Below are positions 36,231-49,300 of a DNA stretch of 64,000 nt, in pieces; position 1 is the first letter of the stretch; each line of letters opens with the position of its first letter. Source of the stretch: Oscarella lobularis (Eukaryota > Porifera > Homoscleromorpha > Homosclerophorida > Oscarellidae); contig NC_089177.1 of NCBI RefSeq assembly GCF_947507565.1, forward strand, positions 806,001 through 870,000. The letters run 5' to 3'. The translations under genes and the position numbers were made by a program. Under the pieces are notes generated by a model that saw only the letters and a list, made by a program, of their open reading frames with translations, did not search any database and was not told the origin of the DNA.

Positions 36231-39200
36231 TCACTTTCTCAGCGAATAGTTCCATTGGTGACCGAATCTTTCTGCGTTTCGACGATGCTCGGCACCATCC
36301 ATCGCCATCGCAACGCGCTTCATGGTTTTTCTAGACGATTCTACCGTGATTCTACTGACAGGCAACACCCGCGCGCGTGCGCACTTACCCCTTGAGCATT
36401 TTTCCCGCCAGACGAGATCGACTGGTGTCCTCTTTTGTCTTCAGATCAATTAGACCGGGCCCACAGGCAGATGACTTCCTCCCTTACGGACACACACACA
36501 TAGAGAAACATGAGAGCCAATAATAACACATACCTAATTTGCCGCTGCGACGGGACTTCCCCTTCCTCTTGCGGGACGGCAGCGATATTCCTGTAAAAAG
36601 ACCTACTTGCAAGCTTCCCCCTGCTTTTTCTTGCGGTGCCTACCCACTCCAGCCATCACTTCCTCTTCTATATCCTCCCACGTGATGTCGTCGTCAGCTG
36701 TTGCAACTGGAATTCCCGGAAATCAATACACTTCCTACGACTCTTTCTCTACGTATACCGTACCGTTTTCTCCCACAGCCTTTCCCATCTCGTCACGCGG
36801 CACAATAATTCCATGAAACGGGCACTAGAAATTGAATTAATTCATGATCCTCTCCTCCTCCTCCCCCCACACATCCACCCACACAAACGCTTCTCCCTCT
36901 ACTATACCTTCACTTTATCCATTCGTGGGCATAGCTTCCCGTTCGGTAGCGGAGCCCGACACATTTGAGTTGCCGGCTCGAAAGTTCCGCTGAACTCGAT
37001 GACTCGACTTTTGAGACCGTCAGCCCGAGTCTGTCCCGACAGATTGCGACAATAAACATTACGTTTTTGCGGTCATCTCCGTAATCAAACGTACAGGAAT
37101 ACCGCAAGCCAAACCCTCTAACCCCCTATATAAGAATGGGACAAGCCCTATCTCGTAACCTCTACAAGTGTTGCCCTCATAAACAAAGTTACTGAATAAA
37201 GACGCTATGATAATAAAGGTTTTGGAAACGAAGGCATCCGTGCGGACGTTAAGAACAGGGTATTAATAGATACAGTAAACCAAGAGATGGGACCCACCAA
37301 GGAAGAGTTTGCCAGACCACAAAGCCTCAGAGAGAGGCTCACAAGTGAGAACTCTGTATACGTGCGTCCGTACGTTGGTCTTACCTCAGATGCTTGACGT
37401 TCAACGCTCTCGTCCACGGCGGTATCTTGATTCGCCCAGAACGTCTCGGTCTTGTTCGCACTCCTGCTTGCTTGCCAATCACAGTGATACTGCGCCTATT
37501 GTACACTGGTCACCTGTAATCGGACGGCCCCTCGCTTTCCCAGTTGTAATGAAGATCGAGACCGTACTCAACGACGGGCGCCTGACGCAGTAACTCCGCC
37601 TTTCGTTTGTCCGCTACCGCTGGATTTGACGATTGAAGAGAAGGACGAAAGGGTTTGAGTCGCGACGAAAGAGCCCTGATTTGAGCGGCGGAACTCGTGG
37701 GATCATCAGGACTGAATCCGATGAAACGGCTGGAAGACGAAGAGAAAGGCGGCGGCGCTTGATTGCTACTGCAGCTCTCCGCTATTGAATCACGAAGAGC
37801 TAGAGCCAATAAATCACCAATCGTATGAAGTTCGCCGAATTCTACTTGCCTCTGGCTAATCCAAAATCTTCAACTATCGAGTTTTCTACGCCTTCTTTTT
37901 CCGGTACTTCTTCCAGAAGATCATCATCAGTGTCGTCTACAGTTAAAATAATAAAAGCAACGTCTCTTCCTCTCCCTCGCATTTTTGTCCCCTTACCAGA
38001 TTCGCCATTTCCTTCTTCGTTATCTTTTCCTTTCAGTTTTCCCTTTCCATTCGAATCAAAACAAAACATCTCATACCTAGTCTTGGCTTCGTTAAGAAGC
38101 TCCTTGACGTCCAGCAATTCTTTTAATTTCGCCTGGTCGTCAGACTTTCCAACAGTCTACATACATAAACGGCGCTTTACACTATGGTTCTCTTTTTTTC
38201 CCCCGCCCCTCGCTTTTTTTCTCACCTTGAGCCAACGATTTACCGCCGGCAAAAATTTCTGTACAATTAATTTACAGTCGTCTCTCAACGAGGCAATAAT
38301 AGGCGCCGTGTCTTCCGTTTCGTCGACATTCACTTTCGACTGGGTATTGAAAGCGGCAAGAGACAGAGAAAATCCCTTCGACACCAGTCCATGACTCTGA
38401 AGAAATTTCTCCTCTTCACTATCTCTGCTATCACTCTGTTCCCCATCGCCTGATTCTTCCTCGTGACTTTCGTCATCGCTGCTCACGCGCTCGCGCTCTT
38501 CATTGTCTTCCGATGTCGTAGAGGATGCAGTAGCAAAGGTGACGTCGTGATCATCTTCCTTTGCCTCCTCCTCCTCCTCCGTTTGTGTTCGAGCAAAGAA
38601 AGTCTCCGGCTTGGGAAGTAATAGTTCAAAGCATCCGGTCATCTCTTGTAAACAGTGCTCAATCTCGGGCATCATGTCTATAGAGCGGGTTTATTATGGG
38701 GCCTATTGATTCTATGAGATGCAATTGTAGTGCACGCTCACCTTTCATTTCCATTCCAATGATTTGAACCTTTTGCCGAATAGCCGCCAAACGTCTCTCC
38801 CTCTGCGCGTTCTCTCGCACCTGTCTCGCATTCAGCTCAGCATCCACGGCAGCAAGATCAATCTTCACAAAGGAAAGATAAAATACACATGTACGTACTG
38901 TATATGCAACTAAAAATATTTTCCTCGGTACTTTTTTTGCGTGATTGAGATACCGGTATCCGATTTCTAATTTTTTGTAGCGAGCGCCGTATTTCGTGTG
39001 CCACTCGTGAATGGCGGCGAGCGTTTGGCTTTTCAGACTCGCTGCCGTCGACTGGGGCGGCGGAAGCGGTCGCGCGACGTCCGTGCCGATCGTTCGATCG
39101 AGAAACGTTCGCAAATCGGCGGCGACGAGCTCGCGAAAGGCGTGCGAACGATCGAAGAGTTCGCGCGCGATTAGGAAGGCGGCGAGGCGAATTTGAGCGT

Positions 39201-39430
39201 GCTGTTTCGACAGTTGGGTCATGAGAAGAGCGAAGATGGCCTGCACGTACGCGTCGGAGAGCCTGCGTTGTCGGGAGCCGGTTTTCGAAGGAAAAAAACG
39301 AGGAGGAGGAGAAGGTTTACCGACAGATTTTCTTTATTTCGCGCAGTCGCGTCGGCTCGAGCGTCGTCGATCCTGACGTCGTGAGCTCGCTGACCAACTT
39401 CCCGAGGCGGCGGTGAGTTTCTGGGTTCAT
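36231..39430 (-). CDS. UVSSA: UV-stimulated scaffold protein A
   Basis: About ten exons. Exon 1 (ATG 39430) reads RRLGKLVSELTTSG and LREIKKIC. Exon 2 gives FALLMTQLSKQHAQIRLAAF, ELFDRSHAFRELV, LGTD-like IGTDVARPLPPP and EWHTKYGARYKKLEIGYRYL, the VHS-like domain. A Glu/Ser-rich linker (TFIIH-binding in vertebrates) and FLPAVNRWLK follow. Then come EEVPEKEGVE, APVVEYGLDLHY and the zinc motif MCRAPLPNGKLCPRMDKVK joined to CPFHGIIVPRD (C, C, C, H ligands across two exons). It ends RVAMAMDGAEHRRNAERF and QWNYSLRK at TGA 36231. UVSSA recruits TFIIH to stalled RNA polymerase II in transcription-coupled repair. Several 3' introns are longer than usual. The first few hundred bases upstream belong to TMEM128's 3' side. 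Confidence 0.93.
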
Positions 39431-39562
39431 TTTATCGCGGAAAAACTCTCATTACGCGTTACAAAAGACCTGAGTTAGCGTACTAGGGTATGACACACAG
39501 AAAAATGGATTGATTAATTAATCATGTATTAGGTGTACGCAAATATTTCAAGATCTCTATTA

Positions 39563-40233
39563 TTATAATTTCTCTAATTCAGTTTTGTTCTTTTCTGACC
39601 TTTCTCTTCCTGGTAAAAGTGACACAATTGTCACAACGCCCATGACAAAGGTAAATAAGAGCAGAGGAGTGAGCAGACCCCACAGTGGCCACAACCCAAC
39701 AACAAAACTAAACAGCAGTCACTCTACTTAGAGCTAAACTTTCCCTTATATCATCACATACCAGAAGAACGACACCAATGCTGCGACAGTAGCCACAGGT
39801 ATTGAGAAACGGGTTTCGGTGTCCCACTTCTCACTTCCAATAAACAGGATCAAATACAAACCGATTCCAATGTGAATCGACAACAAAACCAAGCCAGAAT
39901 AAAACCAATAGCTAAAAACATAAACATTTTTAATACGCAGTTTCCCATGGAGGCGGGGCTCTATACAATTTGACTGTCGGATCGGTGAAAATTCGACGAA
40001 AGAAGTCGGTATAATAGAGCGCCATTCCCGAGCCTACTAGCCAAAGAGCCGAGTCTAAATAGCGAAGCGGTTTCGACTCGATTTCGTCGTCTTCGCGTGA
40101 TAACTCTTCGGCCAAGAGACGCTTGACTTTCTGCGTCTCTTCGTTGCCTGACGCGACAAATTATAAAGCGGAGAACACACCTGCATTTATTCTAACCGAA
40201 TCCAGAGCCGCGATAACGTAAATTCGAGTTCAT
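39563..40233 (-). CDS. TMEM128: Transmembrane protein 128
   Basis: Exon 1 (ATG 40233) gives MNSNLRYRGSGF, joined to GNEETQKVKRLLAEELS. The next stretch, PLRYLDSALWLVGSGMALYYTDFFR, holds the first membrane helix. Exon 3 gives YWFYSGLVLLSIHIGIGLYL (helix) and PVATVAALVSFF (helix). The last exon gives LWPLWGLLTPLLLFTFVMGVV, matching the conserved WSFFTPLLLFTQFMGVV of TMEM128, and ends NKTELEKL at TAA 39563. It is a four-helix ER membrane protein of poorly known function. An apparent ATG-less start at 40115 is an artefact of ignoring the exon 1 join. Confidence 0.88.
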
Positions 40234-40261
40234 CTCAGTTTGTCTAACGTGCGCTAACCGC

Positions 40262-40636
40262 TTAGTTACACTTGAAAAATTCGTCGATCAATTCTTTCTT
40301 CTTGCACTCTTCCGGCTCGAGCCTCCGATCGGTTTTCCATCGAATCAGCGTTGGAATGCCGGTCACTTTGAACGAGGGATGCACTCGAAACGCGTTTTCA
40401 GCATTTTTCCACGCGCCCCGGTCGCCCACAGCAACCATAATGAAAACAATTCCCTCTGTGGCATTTGCGAGCCCCGCTTCGATCACCGGATCCGCTTGAC
40501 GGCAATCGGGGCACCAACTCTCGCCGGAATCATCTGCCGTGCCCCAGAAGTAGATAAATATGCCCTTAGCTCCAGCGTTGTCGTCTAGAGCTCGCTGCAG
40601 CTCATCAACACTCTCTACAAAGAGCTGGTTTGCCAT
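40262..40636 (-). CDS. TXNDC17: Thioredoxin domain-containing protein 17
   Basis: A single exon of 124 residues (human 123). The fold is thioredoxin-like with the atypical active site WCPDC (ESWCPDCRQADPVIE), the hallmark of TXNDC17/TRP14. GIPTLIRWKT supplies the cis-proline strand. TRP14 is a cytosolic disulphide reductase using thioredoxin reductase, acting on small disulphides and some phosphatases. It ends ELIDEFFKCN. Its start is 52 bp from that of NOP56 on the other strand, and its stop is 28 bp from the TMEM128 start. Confidence 0.96.
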   Translation of the reverse strand: MANQLFVESVDELQRALDDNAGAKGIFIYFWGTADDSGESWCPDCRQADPVIEAGLANATEGIVFIMVAVGDRGAWKNAENAFRVHPSFKVTGIPTLIRWKTDRRLEPEECKKKELIDEFFKCN

Positions 40637-40688
40637 TCGTCGTGCAGTCGCCTGTACGGGAAGTCTCGCGACAAGTCCCGGCTAAGCA
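40637..40688. promoter_or_regulatory. Very short bidirectional promoter, TXNDC17 / NOP56
   Basis: The 52 bp between divergent ATGs contain TCTCGCGA (40664-40671), the core of the TCTCGCGAGA element known from TATA-less housekeeping bidirectional promoters in animals. Its use here is inferred. Confidence 0.55.
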
Positions 40689-42707
40689 ATGGCACGTGTG
40701 ATACTTTTTCTTTCCCCTACCTTACCAGCCTATTCCTTTTCTTAGGTGCTTTTTGTTTTGTTCGAGCACGCGTCGGGCTACGCTCTCTTCAAGAGCATCG
40801 CCGCTGAAGAAATCGGCGCCGAATTAGACGAAGTCCAAGATGCCGTGCAAGATCTGGCAAAATTCGGCAAAGTTCTCAAACTCCAAGCCTTTCAACCGTT
40901 CAAAACGGGCGCAAACGCACTGGAAAACATGACATCGATATCAGAAGGTACGGAAAGAACGGCAAAACGAACTTACGAACCCCCAAACATTTCCCCAGGC
41001 CTCCTTCACGACGATCTCGAGAATTTTCTCGAAGCGAACGTGCCGCGCGGCAAAAAATCGTCGAAAGCGACAGTCGGCGTCGCCGACGCGCGACTCGGCG
41101 CGGCGATACAGGAAAAACTCGTCAATTGCACGGTGACGGCAATGGGCGTCGTTCCGGAGCTTTTACGCGGCATTCGACTTCATTTTCACAAGCTCGTCGC
41201 GGGACTCGAAGGCTCCGCGGCGGCGAAAGCTCAATTGGGATTGGGGCATAGTTATTCGAGAGCCAAAGTCAAATTCAACGTCCATCGCATCGATAATATG
41301 ATTATACAGAGCATTGCTCTGTTGGATCAGCTGGATAAGGATATTAATACGTTTTCGATGAGAATGAAGTGGGTCGCCAGTTGGGGTTATAGAAGTATTG
41401 AATTATTTTTTCTGATAGGGAATGGTATTCCTATCATTTTCCGGAGTTGGTTAAAATCGTGGGGGATAATCAGACGTACGCTCGCGTCCTTCTGTGCATT
41501 CCGTCGCGGAAGGAGCTTACCGATGAGAAGGTGGACGAGCTGGAAGAGATTCTATCTGATTCGGATAAGGTGAAGGCAATTCTAGAGGCAGGACGAACGT
41601 CTATGGGTAAGAAAGAGGAAAAACTATCGAGTTCTCAGGCACAACTCACGATCTTTGACTTTAGGGATGGACATCAATCCGCTGGATCTCATCAATATTC
41701 AGCACTTTGCCAAGCGAGTCGTGAGCCTTGTCGAATACCGAAAAAGCCTCCAAGATTATCTACACAAAAAGATGACGAGCGTGGCACCGAATCTCTCCAC
41801 TCTCATAGGCGACCAAGTGCGTCATCACTCACCTATTGATTCCGTGGCTAGTCTCTTCGTTTCTAGGTGGGTGCTCGCCTTATATCCCACGCTGGAAGTC
41901 TGACCAATCTGGCCAAATATCCGGCATCCACGGTGCAAATACTCGGCGCAGAGAAAGCCCTATTCAGGTTTCTATAGCTCCCCTAAAAGAGCCTCGCAGT
42001 ATCATTCCTCCTCGTCCTCAGGGCGCTCAAGACTCGCGGCAATACGCCAAAATACGGACTCATCTATCATTCGTCGTTCATTGGACGTGCTTCAGCGAAG
42101 AACAAGGGCCGAATTTCGCGCTATCTTGCCAATAAGTGTTCGATTGCGTCTCGGATCGATTGCTTTGCAGGTAATCCTAGGCCAAAAAAAAGTGAGTGAG
42201 ACGTGTGTATTATTATTTTTTGTCGTAGAAATGCAGTCGGCTGTTTTCGGGGAGAAGTTGCGCGAGCAGGTCGAGGAGCGCTTGGATTTTTACGAAACCG
42301 GAAAGACGCCGCGGAAAAATATCGACGTTATGAAGGAGGCGGCGGCTGCTGTTGCGGCTGCGGACGTGGAGCCCGTCGAAGCGGACGTGGTGAAAAAGAA
42401 GAAGGGAAAAAAGCGAAAGAGGGCCGCGGCCGCGGAGGAGGAGGAGGAGCAAACGGAGACGACGGAAACGGAGGGGAAAGAGACGGCGGTTGAGACTGGC
42501 GACGAAGTGGATGCGGCGAAGAAAAAGAAGAAAAAGAAGCGTGAGTCGGTTGGTGCGGTCGAAGAGGAAGTGAAGTCGGCAAAGAAGAAGAAGAAGAAGA
42601 AGAGGGAGTCGGCTGTTGTCGTGGAGGAGGAGGAGGAGATTCTGTCGCCGCCAAAGTCGGCCAAAAAGAAGAAGAAGAGAAAGTCGGCTAGTGCTGCTGA
42701 AGACTGA
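40689..42707 (+). CDS. NOP56: Box C/D snoRNP core protein NOP56
   Basis: Exon 1 is MAR, then a short intron leads to [16 protein letters not shown], the NOP56 N-terminus. Following exons give [86 protein letters not shown], the NOP domain ([35 protein letters not shown] and [14 protein letters not shown]) and [19 protein letters not shown]. The C-terminal exon reads [20 protein letters not shown], then a long Lys/Glu tail with repeated KKKKKKRES blocks, ending at TGA 42705-42707. NOP56 assembles with fibrillarin, NOP58 and 15.5K on C/D snoRNAs for rRNA 2'-O-methylation in the nucleolus. The tail length differs from mammals, as is common. Confidence 0.96.
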
Positions 42708-42888
42708 GCGGTTTTGTTGACTAAAAGTCTTTGTTTGTCTGGGAAAATTGAGTAGAATGAAAAAAGTTTGTCTTTGTATATTGCTTACCTTTGCCCAGAA
42801 AGATGACGCAGGAGGAGAAGAGGTAATGATGAAGCAAGAGGGAAAGGAATCAATTTGATATACGTACTTATAGACCAAGAAATAGGTA

Positions 42889-43330
42889 TTACGCTTTTGT
42901 CTAGAAACGCAAAAGAAGAAGAGAACTCATTACGAGGCAAAGATATCTAGATATGCACTGTACCTTTTTGGCTTTGGGTTCATCACGTGTAAATTTGAAA
43001 GACTTCAAGGGATCCATCTTACGCTTCTGCGCCTGCAACAGAAGAAATAAGAAACGAGTTCCGATGCGAGAGAAGTTCTACCTTTGATGAGTGGCCTTGC
43101 CCTTTCCGGTAGAATTTCTTTGAAGGCGGACCGTCGCGTCCAAAGGAAGACTTGAGCGCCGCAGGCACTGGTAATTTCAAAGCAAATAAAGACGCGATTT
43201 CAGCCCTTTCTTTTTTGAACCCACCTAAATATGTTGGAACGTTTTTTAGATGCTGTTGAACGCGAGTCGGATGAAGATTCTTGTCGTGACGAAGCACCTG
43301 GAGATCTCTCGGATTATCTTGAAAGTGAGC
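42889..43330 (-). CDS. DDX56: DDX56 RNA helicase, last four exons only
   Basis: Exons on the minus strand are 43225-43330, 43082-43167, 42964-43032 and 42889-42900, with GT-AG introns and consistent phases. They encode the last ~90 residues: [45 protein letters not shown] and [15 protein letters not shown], ending KKTKA. This matches the C-terminal tail of DDX56, a nucleolar DEAD-box helicase of 60S assembly (ENPRDLQLLRHD and VP.YLVP.AL, then NPLRSFK in vertebrates). The catalytic DEAD core is not in the window. The upstream acceptor (CTTAG) is at 43331-43335, so the preceding intron enters the tandem array and the other exons must lie beyond 64,000. Confidence 0.85.
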
Positions 43331-46300
43331 CTAAGCGCAAAGCCACAGCATACAAGTGACGTCAAAACAGCAATACTAAGAGCTTAAATATTAAACTGAG
43401 GGTTTAAACTTTGATTCTAAGAGATTAAATATAAAAATGTTGGCCTAAACTTTGATTCTAAGAGCCTAAATATAAATTAAGGGCCTAAACTTTAATTCTA
43501 AAGAACTAAATATAAAATTGAGAGTCTAAACCTTGACTGTAAGAGCCTAAATATTTAATTGAGGGCCTAAACTTTGATTCTTAGAGCCTAAATATAAAAT
43601 TGAGGGCCTAAACTTTGATTCTTAGGGCCTAAATATAAAATTGAGGGCCTAAACTTTGATTGTAAAGGACTAAATATAAAATTGAGGGCATAAACTTTGA
43701 TTCTAAGAGCCTAAATATAAAATTGAGGGCCTAAACTTTGATTCTAAAGAACTAAATATAAAATTGAGGGCCTAAACCTTGATTCTAAGAGCTTAAATAT
43801 TAAATTGAGGGCCTAAACTTTGATTCTAAAAGACTAAATATAAAATTGAGGGCCCAAACCTTGATTCTAAGAGCCTAAATATTTAATTGAGGGCCTAAAC
43901 TTTGATTTTAAGGGCCTAAATATAAAATTGAGGGCCTAAATTTTGATTCTAAGAGCATAATTATAAAACTGGGGGCCTAAACTTTGATTCCAAGGGCCTA
44001 AATATAAATTTGAGGGCCTTACTTTTGACTCTAATGACCTAAATATAAAAGTTAGGGCCTAAACCTTGATTCTAAGAGCCTAAATATTAAATTCAGGGCC
44101 TAATCTTTGATTCTAAGAGCTTAAATATTAAACTGAGGGCTTAACTTTGATTCTAAAGGACTAAATATAAAATTGAGGGCCTAAACTTTGATTCTAAAGG
44201 ACTAAATATAAAATTAAGGGCATAAACTTTGATTCTAAGAGCCTAAATATAAAATTGAGGGCCTAAACTTTGATTCTAAGAGCCTAAATATAAAATTGAG
44301 GGCTTAAACTTTGATTCTAAAGAACTAAATAAAAAATTGAGGGCCTAAACCTTGATTCTAAGAGCCTAAAGATTTAATTGAGGGCCTAAACTTTGATTCT
44401 AAGAGATTAAATATAAAATTGTTGGCCTAAACTTTGATTCTAAAAGCCAAAATATAAAATTGAGGGCCTAAACTTTGATTCTAAAAGCCAAAATATAAAA
44501 TTGAAGGCCTAAACTTTGATTCTAAGGGCCTAAATATAAAATTGAGGGCTTAAACTTTGATTCTAAAGAACTAAATATAAAATAGAGGGCCTAAACTTTA
44601 ATTCTAAAGGACTAAATATAAAATTGAGAGTCTAAACCTTGATTGTAAGAGCCTAAATATTTAATTGAGGGCCTAAACTTTGATTCTTAGAGCCTAAATA
44701 TAAAATTGAGGGCATAAACTTTGATTCTAAGAGCCTAAATATTAAATTGAGGGCCTAAACTTTGATTCTAAGAGCCTAAATATAAAATTGAGGGCCTAAA
44801 CTTTGATTTTAAGGTCCTAAATATAAAAAAAGGGGCCTAAACTTTGATTCTGAGAACCTAAATATAAAATTAAGGGCCTAAACCTTGATTCTAAGAGCCT
44901 AAATATTAAATTGAGGGCCTAAACTTTGATTCTAAGGGCCTAAATATAAAATTGAGGGCCTAAATTTTGATTCTAAGAGCCTAATTATAAAATTGGGGGC
45001 CTAAACTTTGATTCCAAGGGCCTAAATATAAATTTGAGGGCCTTAGTTTTGACTCTAATGACCTAAATATAAAAGTAAGGGCCTAAACCTTGATTCGAAG
45101 AGCCTAAATATTAAATTCAGGGCCTAATCTTTGATTCTAAGAGATTAAATATAAAATTGTTGGCCTAAACTTTGATTCTAAGAGCCAAAATATATAATTG
45201 AGGGCCTAAACTTTGATTCTAAGAGCCAAAATATAAAATTGAGGGCTTAAACTTTGATTCTAAAGGACTAAATATAAAATTCAGGGCCTAAACCTTGATT
45301 GTAAGAGCCTAAATATTTAATTGAGGGCCTAAACTTTGATTCTTAGAGCCTAAATATAAAATTGAGGGCCTAAACTTTGATTCTAAGGGCCTAAATATAA
45401 AATTGAGGGCCTAAACTTTGATTCTAAGGACCTAAATATAAAATTGTTGGCCTAAACTTTGATTCTAAAGGACTAAATATAAAATTGAGGGCCTAAACCT
45501 TGATTCTAAGAGCCTAAATATTAAATTCAGGGCCTAATCTTTGATTCTAAGAGCTTAAATATTAAACTGAGGGCCTAAACTTTGATTCTAAGAGCCTAAA
45601 TATAAAATTGAGGGCCTAAACTTTGATTCTAAGAGCTTAAATATTAAATTGAGGGCCTAAACTTTGATTCTAAGGGCTTAAATATAAAATTGAGGGCCTA
45701 AATTTTGATTCTAAGAGCATAATTATAAAACTGGGGGCCTAAACTTTGATTCCAAGGGCCTAAATATAAATTTGAGGGCCTTAGTTTTGACTCTAATGAC
45801 CTAAATATAAAAGTTAGGGCCAAAACATTGATTCTAAGAGCCTAAATATTAAATTCAGGGCCTATACTTTGATTCTAAGAGCTTAAATATTAAACTGAGG
45901 GCCTAAACTTTGATTCTAAGAGCCAAAATATAAAATTGAGGGCCTAAACTTTGACTCTAAGAGCCTAAATATAAAATTGAGGGCCTAAACTTTGATTCTA
46001 AGGGCCTAAATATAAAATTGAGGGCTTAAACTTTGATTCTAAAGAACTAAATATAAAATAGAGGGCCTAAACTTTATTATAAGAGCATAATTATAAAACT
46101 GGGGGCCTAAACTTTGATTCCAAGGGCCTAAATATAAATTTGAGGGCCTTAGTTTTGACTCTAATGACCTAAATATAAAAGTTAGGGCCTAAACATTGAT
46201 TCTAAGAGCCTAAATATTAAATTCAGGGCCTATACTTTGATTCTAAGAGCTTAAATATTAAACTGAGGGCCTAAACTTTGATTCTAAGAGCCAAAATATA

Positions 46301-49300
46301 AAATTGTTGGCCTAAACTTTGATTCTAAGAGCCTAAATATAAAATTAAGGGCCTAAACTTTAATTCTAAAGGACTAAATATAAAATTGAGAGTCTAAACC
46401 TTGACTGTAAGAGCCTAAATCTTTAATTGAGGGCCTAAACTTTGATTCTTAGAGCCTAAATATAAAATTGAGGACATAAACTTTGATTCTAAGGGCCTAA
46501 ATATAAAATTGAGGGCCTAAACTTTGATTCTAAGGACCTAAATATAAAATTGAAGGCCTAAACTTTGATTCTAAAGGACTAAATATAAAATTGAGGGCCT
46601 AAACTTTGATTCTAAAAAACTAAATATAAAATTGAGGGCCTAAACTTCGATTCTAAGAGCTTAAATATTAAACTGAGGGTTTAAACTTTGATTGTTAGAG
46701 CCTAAATATAAAATTGAGGGCATAAACTTTGATAATAAGGGCCTAAATGGGCCTAAACTTTGATTCTAAGGACCTAAATATAAAATTGAAGGCCTAAACT
46801 TTGATTCTAAAGAACTAAATATAAAATTGAAGGCCTAAACTTTGATTCTAAAGAACTAAATATAAAATTGAGGGCCTAAATTTGATTCTAAGAGCCTAAA
46901 TATAAAATTGAGGGCCTAAACTTTGATTCTTAGGGCCTAAATATTTAATTGAGGGCCTAAACTTTGATTTTAAGGGCCTAAATGTAAAATTGAGGGCCTA
47001 AATTTTGATTCTAAGAGCATAATTATAAAACTGGGGGCCTAAACTTTGATTCCAAGGGCCAAAATATAAATTTGAGGGCCTTAGTTTTGACTCTAATGAC
47101 CTAAATATAAAAGTTAGGGCCTAAACCTTGATTCTAAGAGCCTAAATATTAAATTCAGGGCCTAATCTTTGATTCTAAGAGCTTAAATATTAAACTAAGG
47201 GCCTAAACTTTGATTCTAAAGGACTAAATATAAAATTGAGGGCCTAAACTTTGATTCTAAGAGCCTAATTATAAAATTGGGGGCCTAAACTTTGATTCCA
47301 AGGGCCTAAATATAAATTTGAGGGCCTAAGTTTTGACTCTAATGACCTAAATATAAAAGTAAGGACCTAAACCTTGATTCTAAGAGCCTAAATATTAAAT
47401 TCAGAGCCTAAACTTTGATTCTAAGAGATTAAATATAAAATTGTTGGCCTAAACTTTGATTCTAAGAGCCAAAATATAAAATTGAGGGCCTAAACTTTGA
47501 TTCTAAGAGCCAAAATATAAAATTGAGGGCTTAAACTTTGATTCTAAAGAACTAAATATAAAATTCAGGGCCTAAACCTTGATTGTAAGAGCCTAAATAT
47601 TTAATTGAGGGCCTAAACTTTGATTCTTAGAGCCTAAATATAAAATTGAGGGCCTAAACTTTGATTCTAAGGGCCTAAATATAAAATTGAGGGCCTAAAT
47701 TTTGATTCTAAGGACCTAAATATAAAATTGTTGGCCTAAACATTGATTCTAAAAAACTAAATATAAAATTGAGGGCCTAAATTTGATTCTAAGAGCCTAA
47801 ATATTAAATTGAGGGCCTAAATTTTGATTCTTAGGGCCTAAATATATAATTGAGGGCCTAAACTTTGATTCTGAGAGATTAAATATAAAATTGTTGGCCT
47901 AAACTTTGATTCTAAGAGCCAAAATATAAAATTGAGGGCCTAAACTTTGATTCTAAGAGCCAAAATATAAAATTGAGGGCTTAAACTTTGATTCTAAAGA
48001 ACTAAATATAAAATTCAGGGCCTAAACCTTGATTCTAAAAGCCTAAATAATTAATTGAGGGCCTAAACTTTGATTCTTAGAGCCTAAATATAAAATTGAG
48101 GGCCTAAACTTTGATTCTAAGGGCCTAAATATAAAATTGAGGGCCTAAACTTTGATTCTAAGGACCTAAATATAAAATTGTTGGCCTAAACTTTGATTCT
48201 AAAGGACTAAATATAAAATTGAGGGACTAAATTTGATTCTAAGAGCCTAAATATTAAATTGAGGGCCTAAACTTTGATTCTTAGGGCCTAAATATAAAAT
48301 TGAGGGCCTAAAATTATATTCCAAAGGACTAAATATAAAATTGAGGGCCTAAAATTATATTCCAAAAGACTAAATATAAAATTGAGGGCCTAAACCTTGA
48401 TTCTAAGAGCCTAAATATAAAATTGAGGGCCTAAACTTTGATTCTTAGAACCTAAATATAAAATTGAGGGCCTAAACTTTTATTCTAAGGACCTAAATAT
48501 AAAATTGAAGGCCTAAACTTTGATTCTAAGAGCCTATATATAAAATTGAGAGCCTAAACTTTGATTCTAAGGCCTAAATGTAAAATTGAGGGCCTAAATT
48601 TGATTCTGAGGGCCTAAATATTAAATTGAGGACCTAAACTTTGATTCTAAAGGACTAAATATAAAATTGAGGGCATAAACTTTGATTCTAAGAGCCTAAA
48701 TATAAAATTGAGGGCCTAAACTTTGATTCTTAAGGCCTAAATATAAAATTGAGGGCCTAAACTTTGATTCTAAAGGACTAAATATAAAATTGAGGGCATA
48801 AACTTTGATTCTAAGAGCCTAAATAAAAAATTGAGGGCCTAAACTTTGATTCTAAGGGCCTAAATATAAAATTGAGGGCTTAAACTTTGATTCTAAAGAA
48901 CTAAATATAAAATTGAGGGCCTAAACCTTGATTCGAAGAGCCTAAAGATTTAATTGAGGGCGTAAACTTTGATTCTTAGAGCCTAAATATAAAATTGAGG
49001 GCCTAAACTTTGATTCTTAGGGCCTAAATATAAAATTGAGGGCCTAAACTTTGATTCTAAAAGACTAAATATAAAATTGAGGGCATAAACTTTGATTCTA
49101 AGAGCCTAAATAAAAAATTGAGGGCCTAAACTTTGATTCTAAGGGCCTAAATATAAAATTGAGGGCTTAAACTTTGATTCTAAAGAACTAAATATAAAAT
49201 TGAGGGCCTAAACCTTGATTCTAAGAGCCTAAAGATTTATTTGAGGGCGTAAACTTTGATTCTTAGAGCCTAAATATAAAATTGAGGGCCTAAACTTTGA

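Noticed and set aside
38157-38675. Separate acidic-protein gene on the minus strand
   Set aside because: It is the Glu/Ser-rich central exon of UVSSA, in frame with its neighbours by GT-AG joins.
39930-40115. Stand-alone 61-residue membrane protein
   Set aside because: It is an inner exon of TMEM128; its apparent start is a TTG codon and its stop lies past a GTATTA donor.
42213-42878. 221-codon minus-strand frame over the NOP56 tail
   Set aside because: Leu/Phe/Ser-rich antisense of the Lys/Glu codon repeats of NOP56.
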